A DNA stretch of 64,000 nt from positions 61,452,564 to 61,516,563 of the forward strand of contig NC_044566.1 in the NCBI RefSeq assembly GCF_007565055.1, read 5' to 3'. Positions 23,389 to 35,495 of the stretch are shown here, piece by piece. The translations under genes and the position numbers were made by a program. Under the pieces are notes generated by a model. The model saw only the letters and a program-made list of their open reading frames with translations, did not search any database and was not told the origin of the DNA. Source of the DNA: Rhinopithecus roxellana (Eukaryota; Chordata; Mammalia; Primates; Cercopithecidae). Within the stretch, counting starts at the first letter, position 1, and every line of letters begins with the position of its first letter.

Positions 23389-23910
23389 TTTGACTACTTT
23401 TTAAGTGTTACATTTGTACGTTTTGATCCACTACAAAGTTATTTCTTGGTAATCTTCTGTGAAGAGCAGTTTTGTCAGATATCTCGGTTTCTAATCAACA
23501 ATTACTCAGCACTCACTCCTGATTTGGCTGTAACCCTTGCTAGACTTTCTCGCCTCATGCAGGAGTGAAGGAGAGTCTATGTGAGGACTCATTGTCTTTC
23601 CAGATGAACTTCCTGTCAAACTTCCTCATGTCTTGGAGATGCCTTTCCATCAGGCCTCTCTTTGCCCGATGAAGTTCTTTACTGCTGAGTTTCTTGAACA
23701 TTCCACACAAGTCCCTGCATCTTCTCCTCACCCATTCACATAGTCCAGAAAGTTAGTATCTTGAGTAGATCTCAATCTTCACGCTTCAGAACTCTCAGGA
23801 GCTATGCTTTGTCTTGTTTCAGCTTTCAGAGGATGGCGCCTCAGAAACCAATGCTGACTACTTGACAACCCCCATTTTACCTGCGGAATTGTCCTTTTAA
23901 GATTTATTTT

Positions 23911-24222
23911 ATTTTATGTTATTATTATTATTTTTTGAGACGGAGTCTCGCTCTGTAGCCCAGGCTGGAGTGCAGTGGCCGGGTCTCAGCTCACTGCAAG
24001 CTCCGCCTCCGGGGTTTACGCCATTCTCCTGCCTCAGCCTCCCGAGTAGCTGGGACTACAGGCTCCCGCCACCTCGCCAGGCTAGTTTTTTGTATTTTTT
24101 TTTAGTAGAGACGGGGTTTCACCGTGTTAGCCAGGATGGTCTCGATCTCCTGACCTCGCGATCCGCCCGTCTCGGCCTCCCAAAGTGCTGGGATTACAGG
24201 CTTGAGCCACCGCGCCCGGCCG
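23911..24222 (-). mobile_element. Young AluY with Old World monkey-type diagnostic bases, minus
   Basis: Near-consensus AluY flanked by a perfect 15-bp target duplication (23896-23910 and 24223-24237). Read on this strand it has cagtggccgggtctcagctc, caggctcccgccacctcgcc, the ggctagttttttgtattttt run and ttacaggcttgagccaccgc. These are the bases I associate with cercopithecid AluYR subfamilies rather than with human AluY. Confidence 0.85.
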
Positions 24223-24237
24223 TTTAAGATTTATTTT

Positions 24238-25035
24238 GTTGTGTAAATTTACTTGGCTTCCATAACAATACCCCACAGCATCTAACTGCACTGGTTAAAT
24301 GAAACATCTTTTTGAAAAGCAATTTTCAAGAAGCAGTTTAAAAAGTCTGATATTGTTACTTTATGAATTGTCTGTTCTCCAACAATAGAGCAAATAATAA
24401 GTATGTCCCCTCAGCCTGCTGCTTCCTTTGTGATACTTTGAGAATCCTTCAACTCATTTTTTTCTTGTCAATTAATCTTCTCCCAATTGAATTTCCCTCA
24501 AATAAAATTTTTTTCTGGCCCTCTTCCACTAAGCTATCCTTCGTAATACCATTCACCACCTCTGTTGCCTTTCTCTAGATACCTTTAATTTCTGGGAAGA
24601 GATTTCTGGGACAGAAAATGGGGCAGAAGAAAAAAGCCAGCCAAGTTTACAGGCTTAGTGAGATTAAGAAGATAGTGACGATGATCAGAAATCAAAGGTA
24701 ATTGATTTGAAGCATGCATTTGTATTTCAAGAAAGAAAACAAAGACAATTCTTTAAACTTCTTGGAATTACAGCATGGAGACGTGGATTCAGTCACTCGT
24801 GAGTGAATTCATTGATGGGGACAAAGTCTCTAAAATAAGGACTTGATTGTAATTTATTTTTCATTCTGATAATAGTTTCTGTATTGCCCACCAATATTTC
24901 CTTAATTTAGACAATACCCATAATCTGTGTTTTAACCTCCAGCAAGCTTGAAGCAGATAGATTTCCCGGGAGACTTATGATACAAGCTGTTCTCTTTTGA
25001 GGGCATCTACAGGAGAGATTTAAAGTCTTTCTTCT
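24238..25035. other. Unique intronic sequence, nothing seen
   Basis: No repeat or exon recognised. Confidence 0.4.
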
Positions 25036-25146
25036 TTTTTATTGTTATATAGATGAAGGCTTCCTATGTTGCCCAGGCTGGTCTCGAATGCCTGGCTTCG
25101 CCTCCTTATGCGCCATGGCAACAGACCTCAGCCACCGCGCCTCCCT
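25036..25146 (-). mobile_element. Alu right-arm fragment (FRAM-like), minus
   Basis: tatgttgcccaggctggtct and ctcagccaccgcgcctccc are Alu-derived; only one arm is present. Confidence 0.7.
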
Positions 25147-25170
25147 AAAGTCTTTCTTCTATCACTTTAT

Positions 25171-25328
25171 TTAATCTACTGTGATACTGGTTTGGTCAGA
25201 TCCAGACAACAGTTCTCCATGACTCAGGGTTGGTGAATTTGGGTCATCAGCCAATTGTTCACGTTGAACTTTGTCTTTCAGCTTGTCAAAAAATAATATA
25301 AGATTTATCGAAGCACCAGCATGAATCC
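25171..25328 (-). other. Candidate terminal exon or retro-fragment, minus (unrecognised protein)
   Basis: A strong acceptor (cctcctccatcctgtttcct then tag) is followed by two bases and an open frame IHAGASINLILFFDKLKDKV, then QREQLADDPNSPTLSHGE and a TAA at 25171-25173, with aataaa just after it. A coding-looking composition, a stop and a nearby polyadenylation hexamer suggest a 3'-terminal exon. It bears no likeness to the WD-repeat locus around it. I do not recognise the family; a decayed gene fragment or a chance frame is possible. Confidence 0.3.
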
Positions 25329-25546
25329 CTAAGGAAACAGGATGGAGGAGGTCATCAATGCAACCAGGACCTCCAGTTCTTGCCCCTGTCTGGGATGCCC
25401 TGAGAGGCGGTGCAGAGCCGTGGGTGTGGCTCTGAGAGCCCACTCCCACACGCCACAAAGTCAGGGGCATCTGGAAGACCCAGAACCATGGTCGTGAAAG
25501 GCCTCTGCCATGTAGGACTCTTGATCTTAGCAGAGGCACTGAGCAA

Positions 25547-26905
25547 TTTTGTGTGTGTGTGTGTGTCGTGACAAGGGCCTGGTCATTTTAGGGCAAAGCT
25601 CTAACCAGTTTGTTCTTTTTTACCCAGACGCAACTGACAGATATTGTGACTTGTCCTGCTGTGACTCTTCCGAGGAACAACAAATTCTGAAACTGTTATT
25701 ATCAGTACCTTTTCTTTTCTATTTTCCCCTTAAAGGTGTGATTGTATTATATCCTTTGAGCAAATGAGTAAACACCCCTACTCAAAGTGAAGCAAATAAT
25801 ATGAGGTGAATCCCACCCGGAGGGATGTTTGTAGTGACAGGCCACAGGGCTGTTCTCAGCTGTGCCCTATTCAACAGTCTAATCCAGGACTTGGATGAAT
25901 ACATAGAAATACTGCTAAATTTACTGATGACACAATGCTGAGAGAGACAGCAAATCTACTGCAGGCCAATATCAGCAGTGAAAATTAGTTTAGCTAAATA
26001 GGATTAGAATGCAAAAAGTCAATAACATGAAATTTAACATCAATGAAAGCTCTGGATTTAGGTTCAAAACAGGAATTTATAAGTAAAGGATGTGGACTAC
26101 GTGGCTTGAATATGGGCCATAATATGCCAGTGGACAAGGCGAACTATAAGGTCCTGAGCACTCGGAGCCACTGTTGGGAAGAAAAAGCCAGGACAGTGAG
26201 ATATCTTGAAACAAGGTCATGTGAAGGACAGCTGAGAAAACTAGAAATGGTCACCTGTGAGAGGGAAAGGCTTAGTAGTCATTTTGGAACTCTTGAAAAT
26301 TGGACATTTTTGGACATCATGTTTTATTTTTCTTTTGTTTCAAAATTTATTTTGATTTTTATTAAAATTATATGCACTTTTTGAAATCATACGCTTTCCC
26401 AATGGGAAAGGGGAACCCTAAATCCTACGCCATATGAGGACAACCATAGAAAAACAGATAAACTAGGAGATGCTTATGCAATGCAAAAACACTCCCCATT
26501 TTTCTGGAAGGATTTTCCTCAGTACTTTGCCAAACAGAAATCAATCACTTTCAGCTGAATAGTATATCTGACAAAAGTTGGTAGGGAAGGTAAGTACTGA
26601 GGAATTTGAAGTTATACCATGACCTCCTGCTAACTGAATAGCACGTCAAAAAAAAAAAAATAAAGCATATCTCAAATAATATTTAGTCAATGGGCAAATA
26701 AGATGCTGTTTATCAAAAGTCCTTTTATATTCGACTTTCCAGCAACACAGCCATCATGTGCAGTTGATGAGTACGTATGCTCACAAGTAGTTACCTGCAC
26801 ATACTCCTTCAGCCATCTCTCTGGTAATGAAGAAGTTAATGTCTTATAATTCATTTCTGAGCATTTTATAATGCTTAACTAATTATAAACTAAAAATAAA
26901 ATCCC
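25547..26905. other. Unique intronic sequence, nothing firm
   Basis: No repeat family recognised apart from an AT-rich patch near 26300-26370. Confidence 0.35.
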
Positions 26906-26939
26906 TTGAATTCAATATCTAATGAAAGACTCAGCATCC

Positions 26940-27125
26940 ATCGACCTGCCACCCACCCATCCTCTATCTATCTTGCATTTATTCTCCATCTATCCCCCAT
27001 TTGTTCATTCATCCATCCATCCATCTATTCACCCACTATCCATGCATCCTCCAACCATCACTCATCTATCCTCCATTCATCCTCCATCTATTCATCTATC
27101 CATCCTTCATCCATCCATCATCCAC
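26940..27125 (+). repeat. (ATCC)n/(CATC)n degenerate microsatellite
   Basis: Repeated catc, catcc and tatc units over about 185 bp produce two spurious His/Ser/Pro-rich open frames. Confidence 0.9.
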
Positions 27126-27179
27126 CCAACTGTCCAAGGTCTACTAGGGATTCAGAAATAAAAGCTCTAGTTTCTAGGT

Positions 27180-27560
27180 TCTATTAATAGTAGTGCCCAC
27201 TCTAGCGAGAGAGACAGGTTGTGAACAGAACGTTCTGATTCAGGGATAAAATCTCAGTCACTGAGGTATGTACAAGACTTCATAGAGACTGCATTGTATA
27301 GACAGGAGAAGACCTCCCTGAGGAGAAGATGCTCAGTGGAGGCCTAGAAGGGCACTACAGTCAGGCAAAGGAGGGAACCAGTGCAAAAACGTGGGGCCGT
27401 AAGGGAAGGGGATGCTTGTTCGATGCCCACCTGCTCCAGAACATGGGGGCCACGGGGATGTGAAGGCATCATCAGAGATGAACCAGGAAAAGTAAGCAGA
27501 GCCTCAATCCTGAAAGGTTTTGTGGGTCACACTGAAGAGTTTAGGTTTTTGAGTGGGAGA
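27180..27560 (-). mobile_element. L2 LINE fragment, minus
   Basis: ggagaagacctccctgagga, then aaggttttgtgggtcacact blocks, in the order of reversed L2 3' sequence. Confidence 0.6.
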
Positions 27561-27639
27561 GAGACATCAGCACCTCTCACAATCTTCTTTGCTACCCTCT
27601 GGTCTGAGAGAGCAGCATCATTAGAGCCATCATCCAATA

Positions 27640-28185
27640 GAGAAGTCAGAGCAAGTTGTATACAGCTTAAAACTCTGCAATGGCACCACCCGCCATAAGG
27701 TCCAATATCACCTGACCCCCTCACCGCTCCCTGATCTCATTCCCTCCACTCTCAACCCACACCTATCCTGCCCCAGCCAGCCCAGGCCATGTACTGTTCC
27801 TTGAAGCCCTCATGTGTGTTCTTACCTTAGGGCGTATCTCTGACTCTTCTCTCTGCAAGGAGTGCCCTTCCCACACATCCTCAGGTGGCTCAGTCCCTCA
27901 CCTCCTTTGGTCGTATGTCAACTTCTCAGTGAGGCCTACCCTGGCTGCCCTACCGAAAACTCCACACACATGTGTGCACACCAGGAATTCTTGATCCCTT
28001 ACCCTGCTTTGTTTTTTCCCAGCACTTACCACCTTCAAAATTATTATGATATCTTTATGTTTATTGTCTTTCTCCTTCTACTAGTCTGAAGGTTGAGGTC
28101 TCTGTTTTGTTCACTGACACCCAAGCACCTAGGACAAAACCTCACACATGCAGACGCTCAATCAATGTTTGCTGAATGAACATGA
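27640..28185 (+). mobile_element. L2 LINE 3' end, plus
   Basis: cttctcagtgaggcctaccc, tttattgtctttctccttct and the terminal aatgtttgctgaatgaac are typical L2 blocks. Confidence 0.8.
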
Positions 28186-28399
28186 GATTGGATTCGTTTT
28201 CTCTTTTTACAAAAACCACCCAGTGAAAATATGAAGAGTGATGTGCAAGGATTTGAAATTGGGCCTGGTGAGACCATTTAGAAGTTTGTTGCTGTGATGA
28301 TGCTGACAGATTGAATGAAGCAGTTGCCGTGAGGAGGGAGGGGAGGGCGGGGAGGGCGTGGGCTAGAGTTATTAAGGAGATAGAATTGTCGTGACTTGG

Positions 28400-28735
28400 T
28401 GGCTAAGTACAGGCTTGTGCCCCATAATGATGCTTCAGGCAGTGATGGACCGCATATACCACAGTGGTCTCATAGATTATGCAGCATATATAGAAACGTG
28501 ACAAATGGCATTTGATAATGGCATCGCAGATGAAGTAGGGGAAATGACTGATATTCAGCAATGGTGCTGGGACACTTGGTTTCCCATAAAAAATATACGT
28601 AAATAAAAATACGTATGCAATCTAGGTTCATGTGAGTATGCTCTATGATGTTTGCACAATGATGAAATTGCCTAAAGACGCATTTTTCAGAACATAATCT
28701 CTGTGATTAGCAGCACACGACTGTCTCTGGATATG
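28400..28735. mobile_element. Nonautonomous DNA transposon remnant, family uncertain
   Basis: Blocks cagtgatggaccgcatatac and atgctctatgatgtttgcac then gatgaaattgcctaaagacg match a common mammalian nonautonomous DNA transposon I can recall but not name safely. Its middle is partly deleted. Confidence 0.5.
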
Positions 28736-30249
28736 GGATATAAGCAGCTAGGATGACTTAGCTGGCATGGATCACAGGGCAGTGGTGGAGACATTCACAG
28801 AGTTGGGGGAGAGAGAAGAGATGCTATTTGGTGGATGGCAAAGACATGAGGTTTGTTTCACACACGCTGTCCGTTGGTTCTCCACAGGACAACTGAGTGG
28901 ACGCAGAATGTCTTTATATGTTACAGTGTGCATATTGACTTTACAATTTATTTCTTTTCTTCCTAGACAGCCACTGCCAAACTCATATAATATGCCTTCA
29001 ATATCTACCAAAATAAAAATAACCAACCACATTCATTTACTTCTTATCTTACAGTCATTGGCCTTCCTTCTGGTCCTGTTTGAGACTTTAAAAAATCACT
29101 GTATAAGGTAAAAACTGCATGTCTTTACCCATTGTCTGTTTTCACACTGACATCTGGAGAATCTTATCCCACAACACCCTCAGATGCTATCTAACGTTTC
29201 CTAAAATGATGATGTCCTTAGCTACTTTACCTCAGACAGAAGCAAATTCACAGCAATCCGATTCTTAGGGAAACCACTAGATTTTTTTTTAAAGAAAATA
29301 GCTGGCAAGAATCTGGTTTCTCTGTAGTTTCTCCAAGCAGTAACCTTCTCTCATGACAAACTGTACCCACTTGCTAGAAACTCAGCAACTTGGTTTTTCC
29401 CATTCTGCGTGGCTTCCAGATGGCCACCAGCTGGCCGGAGCTATTTCCTGCATTCTAGTCCCTTTCTGCGTCCTCCTGGTTCTCTTTTTGATCTCCCACG
29501 TCTGTCCCCTCCTCCTTCTAACACCCACCATACTATACCCCGCTTTGGAAGCACCTATTTTCTAAGAAAATCTTGAGGAATTTTTTGGAGGCATTACGTC
29601 TTTTTTGTTTTGAAACTTTTGGATTGTAAGGAAAACCAGCTGCAGAGCTAGGCAGAGGCCCCAGCTCTGCTCCATCAGCAGAAGGACAGCTGTCTCTGAG
29701 CGCAGGACGAGGATCCCCGCCTTGCAGGGGTCACGGCAGACTGTTCTGTGACAAGGCCATTGGGGGACAAATGGACCTGACATTCTCCAGAAACCGCGCT
29801 TCAGTCTTTGAGCTGCACTCCTTTTCCTTCAAAATCGTGGCAAGGAGACGCCTAGTCCCCCCGCGTACTTATGGACCAGCGAGAGCCACTGAGAGATGCA
29901 TCACTGGATCCTACCTAAGCACCTTTTGTTCCATCACCCTGTGACCAGAGTATTGCACCACAATCCCAGTTGTTTGCAATAAATGGCTTGTCTTGATTTT
30001 CCAGATTATAGCTAGAAGATTGCCTCAAATGATGAACTGTAGAATGGAGCAGCATGTCTGTGTGTCTGCGTCTTCATCTGGGTTTGTCAGGCCAGTGAGT
30101 GTCGGGTCTGCGTCTTGGAGGAAAAGGCTTTGGTGGGGTCTCCATTAAGACCTTTGTACGAGGAGGGTTTCTGTAGAGGAGCATGTCTGAGTGGGTGGTG
30201 GCAGGAGATTCCTAGGTGAGGGGTGGAGGTTACTGGTATGCCAGGCTAG
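28736..30249. other. Unique intronic sequence, nothing firm
   Basis: No repeat or splice-supported exon could be assigned. Confidence 0.4.
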
Positions 30250-31130
30250 TGTCAATGCCTGTGTGTGCATAGGGGTCTGTGTGGGTGACTGTGTGTGTAC
30301 ATGGGTGTGTGTGTGCACAGGGGGTCTATGTGGGTGACTATGTGTGTGCACAGGAAATCTGTGTGGGCAAGTGTGTTTGTGCCCAGGGGATCTGTGTGGG
30401 TGACTGTGTGTTTGTGTGTGCACAGGGAGTCTGTGTGTGTGTGTACAAGGGGTCTGTGTGTGTGCCCAGGGGATCTGTGTGGGTGACTCTGTGTGTGTGT
30501 GCACAGAGAATCTGTGTGGGCAAGTGTGTGTGCACAGGGGGTCTATGTGGATGATTGTGTGTGTGTGCACAAGGAACCTGTGTGGGTGACTGTGTGTGTG
30601 TGCATGGTGGTCTGTGTGTGTATGCACAGGGGAGCTGTGTGGGTGACTGTGTGTGTGCGCACAGGGGGTCTGTCTAGGTGACTCTGTGTGTGTATACAGG
30701 GGTGTGTGTGTGCATGTGCACAGTGGGTCTGTGTGGGTGACTGTGTGTGCACATGGGTTCTGTGTGTGTGTGTGTATGATTGTGTATGTGTGTAGGGGGG
30801 TCTGTGTGTGTGTGCACAGGGGGTCTGTGTGGGTGACTATGTGCATGTGTGCACAGTGGGTTGGTGTGGGTGACTGTGCATGTGCACATAGGGGGTCTGT
30901 GTGTGTGTGTGTGCGCACAGGGATTTGTGTGGGTGACTGTGTGTGTGTGCACAGATCTGTGTGGCTGATGATGTGTGCGCACAGGGCATCTGTGTGGGTG
31001 ACTGTGTGTGTGTGCATGTGCACAGTGGATCTATTTGGTTGGCGGTGTGTGTATGTGTGCAGGGGATCTGTATAGTTGACTCCGTGTGTGCACATGGGGT
31101 CTGAGTTTGTGTGCAGGTGCATGTTTGTGT
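30250..31130 (+). repeat. TG-rich minisatellite, irregular 30-45 bp units
   Basis: Roughly 20-25 variable units of the type gtgcacaggggtctgtgtg then ggtgactgtgtgtgtgtgc. Unit length varies with the (TG)n part. The array keeps a very long open frame (368 codons, minus, His/Thr-rich) and several shorter ones; these are compositional and not genes. Confidence 0.92.
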
Positions 31131-31680
31131 ACCTGGCACTGTGAGGGTATGTGGGGTGTGGTGGAGGTGTGTGGGTTGCTTTGGAGGGGGTATCTGTTCT
31201 GTGGTGGGTTTTCTGGGGTGACGTGAGGAGACGAGCTGGGGCGAGTGACACAAAGGGATCTGTGGAGTATGTGTTGGGCTGTCTGCAGGGTGTTGGGTGT
31301 ACTTTGAGATGTTTTGGGGTCTGGGGGTACCTGTGAAGGTGTCTGTGTGGGTGTCAGTGGGGATCTTGTGGGTGTCTATGTGGTGGTGCGTGTGGTTTGT
31401 GAGTTGTGTTGGTGAGGGAGATTGTGGGGTATCTGTAGGGTGTCTCTGCAGTGAGTATAGAGTTTCTATAAAGTGAGTGTGCAGATATTCATGGGATGCC
31501 TGTGGGGCATCTGTGAGGGTCTATGCATTTGGGTTTGGGGATTTTTGTGGGATGTTTCTGGCTATCTGTGGGTCTGCCCTGTGGACAAGTGCCTGTGAAG
31601 GTGGTCTGTGTACCTGGAGAGTGACTTCTGTGGCTTTTCTGTGTGCTCTGCCTGTGGGTAGCTGTGTCTGTGAACTTAGC
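31131..31680 (+). repeat. Diverged GT/GGG-rich flank of the minisatellite
   Basis: The sequence stays rich in gtgtctgtgggg-type words but without a fixed unit, probably an eroded part of the same array. Confidence 0.55.
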
Positions 31681-32204
31681 TCCATGAAAGCAAGAAGCCT
31701 ATGAGAATTCCACCAGGGGCAAACCTGGCCTTGGCACCTCACTGTCCTAGCGTGTGTCTGGCCCTCCCATTCCTGGCCAAGGCCCACAGCCACCACAGAT
31801 GACCTGCTGATGCCTCTGCTGAAATCAGTGGCCACTGGCCAACAGCTTGGCAAGAGTGTCAGCTCCCTCCCGAGATGAAATCAGAGGTGAGTCACTCCTG
31901 ATCCCAGCCTGTATGGTCACTTGCTGTGTGGCTCTCACGCCGATTCCCAGGGCACCTGCAAACATCCCCGTGGGTGTCCCAGCCTGTAAAACCATGCACC
32001 TGTCACCTCCAGAACAAATGTGTTGGGGCTGAGGAAGGAGTGCATCACGCCCTTTCCCGACATCTTCCAGATGATGTAAAAGAGCAAGAGGCGCTTGAAT
32101 TTCAATCCGCCGTTCTCCAAAGGGACTCATTCCCTCCCTTGAAGGGAAATGAGACGTTTCAAAGATCGCACTTTAAATTTTACCCAGAAACTTAAAATAA
32201 ACCA

Positions 32205-32888
32205 ATGATTGTTCCATTTAGAAGAATCCCGGGTCTCCTCATCCACAGACCATTGTGGGTGAATCGGTACTTATATTTGACATACAGCATTGGCGCTTGG
32301 TATGAACAATTAGATCCTTTCAGCATCTCCAGGAGGCAGCTTGCATTGCTCCCAGGGAAGCTGAAGCTGAAGGAGGCCACACTCCTGCATCCCAGACCAG
32401 CCTTATCTGCATGGGGTGCTCCCGGGCCCCTCCATTCAGGGGGTCTCCAAGGCCCTCGGGGTTTTCTCTCAGCTAGCTCATTCCAGGGGTGCACACAGAG
32501 TCCCAAGCAAAAGCAGCTGGTGGTGAGGAGGCCGGCAAGTGAGCTTCTTGTGATCCTGAGCAGTACAGCTGCACTTGCCTTGAGGGCAGCGAGATGCTAT
32601 TTTAAGCCGCCCTTGAATTGCCATCACAAAGTGATTTTAGCCAGTCTTGCCTTTTTGTTTGAAAAAGGTATCATTTTGCTAACTTCAAAGCCAAAAGCCA
32701 AGGGTGTTTATTCCTTACCGTTTCCTATTCATTTCAGGAAAACGCCTCTAGTTTCCAAGAAGCACACAGGGGGCCATTTCTTTACCGCTTGCTCCTGCAG
32801 GGTTTTGCTCCCGGAACTCCGCCCTGTGGGTGCTGGTTTGCCTCCTGAGTCCTGTCCTCAGGATATCCTGCGCATCTCCTCCTGGTGA
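32205..32888 (+). other. Unexplained 227-codon open frame
   Basis: One frame is open from an ATG at 32205 to a TGA at 32886, outside recognised repeats. It starts MIVPFRRIPGLLIHRPLW and ends PQDILRISSW. The ATG context is weak. Just at the end lies a strong donor (CTCCTCCTG followed by gtgagtg), so the stretch could be an exon. The product looks like no family I know, and composition is not clearly coding, so it may be a chance frame. Confidence 0.25.
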
Positions 32889-33500
32889 GTGAGCTGGGGC
32901 ACTTCTCCTTCTGGATACACCTGAATTACCTCATTTGCATCTCAAGGCTCTCTGGGAGGAAAGGTGGTGCAGGAACTAGTGTCTTCGGATTATGAGGGAG
33001 GACGTGGAGGCAGAGGTGAGGAGTGGCGAAAGCCAAGCTGCGGGGAGCCTTTGGGCAGGAAGCAGAGCCTCGGGCTTCCAGGCATGTCCTCTCACTCTCT
33101 CCCATTGCCCTCAGCAACAAAGCACTGAGTGTCTCCAAGATACGAGGTGCTCTTCTCTTCAGCAGTGTAAGATCTGTTGGAAAGACGAGACACATCTACA
33201 AAACCTGACCATGAGGGGGTGACTGAGAAAGGCCTTGGGAGGTGCCAAGAAGGAGCCTGTGTCCTTGATCCGGGAGACTTTTCAAAAGCAAGGGGATTAG
33301 ATCTGAGCACCAAAGATGGGAGAGGAATTTGAAAAGCTGGCATGGAGGGAAGGACACATTCTCTTTGCAAAGTCTGTAAGACAAGATGCTGAGGAAGGTA
33401 AGCACAGGCAGGTTCTGAAGAGAGCCCACTCCAGGGCCCATGAGTAGGCGGCTTCAGCAGAGCCTGGGCTGAGGCAGAGAGGAGCAGAAAGAAGGTAGGG
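32889..33500. other. Unique intronic sequence, nothing seen
   Basis: No recognised repeat or exon. Confidence 0.4.
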
Positions 33501-33801
33501 GCCGGGTGCAGTGGCTCGTGCCTGTAATCGCAACACTCTGGGAGCCCAAGGCAGGAGGATTGTTTGAGGCCAGGAGTTTGAGACCAGTTTGTGCAACATA
33601 GTGAGACCCTGTCTCTACCAAAAAAAAAAAAAAAAAAAAAGAGTAATTAACCAGGCACAGTGTCATGTACCTGTAGTCCCAGCTACTCAAGAAGCTGAGC
33701 CCAGGAGTTCAAGGCTATAGTGAGCTATGATGGTGCTGCTGCACTCCACATTCCGGTCTGGTTGACAGAGCTAGACCCTGTCTGAAGAAAAAAAAAAAAA
33801 A
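33501..33801 (+). mobile_element. AluJ-type SINE, plus
   Basis: Starts gggccgggtgcagtggctcg, has a long middle A tract (33620-33640) and an A-rich tail. Confidence 0.92.
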
Positions 33802-33984
33802 AGGAGAAAGAAAGAAAACAAAAGGGAGAGGCAGCAGGAAAAGAGAATACGAGAATTCTCTGATGACAAAGAGGCTTTCACACCATAAGCAAAAATTCCC
33901 AGGGGACATACAGTGTGTTGTTTCCTTGATACTTTATTTTTTAGAGTATGTGGCAAAGACTGGCAAATTGTTCACTAAACCCAT

Positions 33985-34325
33985 CTCCCTTTCTGTGCTG
34001 TTCAACTTCCCCAGCTTCTGTGGCAATTAGGGTGGCCATGTGACTGACTTCTGGAGTATGAGCAGAAGTGACGCACAGCACTGCAGGCATAGCACATAAA
34101 ATCACCCTGCAGGACCACCCACTCCATCTCTTCCCCAGAATGCTGCCCGCTGCAGAGGACCCAAAGCCCTAGCGGGGAGCCTGGGTCCCCGAATCACCCA
34201 CCAAACACAGGCATGGAGCTGTTATATGAGCAGAAAGTAAATTTCTACTGTGAGAAGTCACTGAACTTGGGAGTTATTCGTTATAGCAGCTTGCCTGCCC
34301 TAATACAGACTGATTAATACTAATA
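33985..34325 (+). mobile_element. LTR- or MER-like old repeat, family unresolved
   Basis: gggtggccatgtgactgact, cgctgcagaggacccaaagc-like sequence and the end gttatagcagcttgcctgcc then ctaatacagactgat match a widespread primate repeat I cannot name with certainty. Confidence 0.5.
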
Positions 34326-34729
34326 TGGTATATCTGACTCTCTTAACACTTTATGTTTAGCTGGAATGTTCATCCTGACATTTGCTATGACTAGTTTAGG
34401 TTTCATTCCTCTATCCCCTGAACCGGGTAGAATGCTCTGTTGTACTCAATACACCAACTCTGGAGGTCCACAATGGTATTGCACCATGACAGAAGAATAT
34501 CGGAGCGAAGCTGGGAGATGGACACACCAGGGGGACTGAATGGGATGTTACAATCCGAGAAAATTAGAAAGGAGAAGAAAAAGCAAATCCCAATCCTAAA
34601 CCATCTTGAGAACATTTGCTAGTTTATTCCTTTACCCCATGGCAACAGTTACATAAAGTGATTATGTCCTTGCTTTAAAAAAGTGCTATTTCTCTTCTTT
34701 CAAAACTACATTTAAACTTCAATATTTAC
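34326..34729. other. Unique intronic sequence 3' of exon e
   Basis: No recognised repeat or exon. Confidence 0.4.
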
Positions 34730-34776
34730 CTTAGTAGTTCACATACAGGTGCCAGAAGCAGAACGGCCACACATCC
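34730..34776 (-). CDS. Exon e of the WD-repeat (pseudo)gene, 47 nt
   Basis: The acceptor is tttataaattgtgttgcag and the donor AAG followed by gtaaat. It enters in phase 0 with GCVAVLLLAPVCELL and leaves two bases (AG) that join the A of exon f to make Arg, giving ELLR-PWKKMP. The preceding exon ends YGDGQ, so the join reads YGDGQ-GCVAV, which matches the YGDxQGCVNI-type segment of WDR49/WDR64-like proteins. The phase change is exactly what exons d and f need. It is open and intact. It was found by looking for the missing phase between d and f, so agreement with its neighbours is the main support. Confidence 0.78.
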
Positions 34777-35295
34777 CTGCAACACAATTTATAAAAGAAA
34801 AGAAAAATAAATTTCTTGCAGAAGTAAAAACACAACATATTCCATTTACTTCCCACACACTAAAATCTTGTCCTCTCTCAGTAGAAACAACAAGCAATAT
34901 TTTTCTGTGTAAAAGGAAGTGGAGAGTTTTCCAGGCTTCTCTGTTTCTCCCCAAACAGATGGGCTTTCACATTCAAGAGACACTGGAGCTGCCATAACCT
35001 TGAGTGGACGTGAGCTTGGCCAGATTGCACTGTCCAAATGCCAGGACCCAGGGCCCCGGGGAGGTCCCTGATGCATGTGGCTGTGCTCTTGGAGGATCTT
35101 GATCACTCCGGCACGTTTCTTGCAGCAATCTGCACTTGGAACAGCATTTGATATGGAGGGAAACACTAGTATAATATCAAGGTGTGTATAATTGCAAAAC
35201 TTGCTGTCTCCTGTGTGAAATAAATTCTGCTAATTTGTTGGTAGGAGCTAGCTTAGTATTTTTTTGGTATCAATGTGACTGGAGACTATATCCCT

Positions 35296-35495
35296 GAATA
35301 AGTGCCAGGCACTGGCTCTGAACTAGCTAAATGCTTTGCATGTGTTATTTCCTTAAATCCTCACAATAATCCTATGGAGTCGGCAATTTTATTATTTCCA
35401 TTTTACAGGTGAGGAGACTGAGGCGGAAAGAGGTTGAATGATGTGCCCAAGGGAACAGAAGTCATGAGTAGCAGAGCTGGGCTTGCTAAACATCG
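35296..35495 (-). mobile_element. MIR SINE, minus
   Basis: aagtgccaggcactggctct ... attttacaggtgaggagact ... gaggttgaatgatgtgccca is a clear MIR in antisense. Confidence 0.85.

Noticed and set aside
30145..31251. A 368-codon minus-strand open frame rich in His and Thr
   Set aside because: It lies in a TG-rich minisatellite whose units lack stops in that frame. No domain or splice logic was seen.
32192..32506. 104-codon minus frame overlapping the plus 227-codon frame
   Set aside because: No motif or splice evidence; overlap of open frames suggests GC composition rather than coding.
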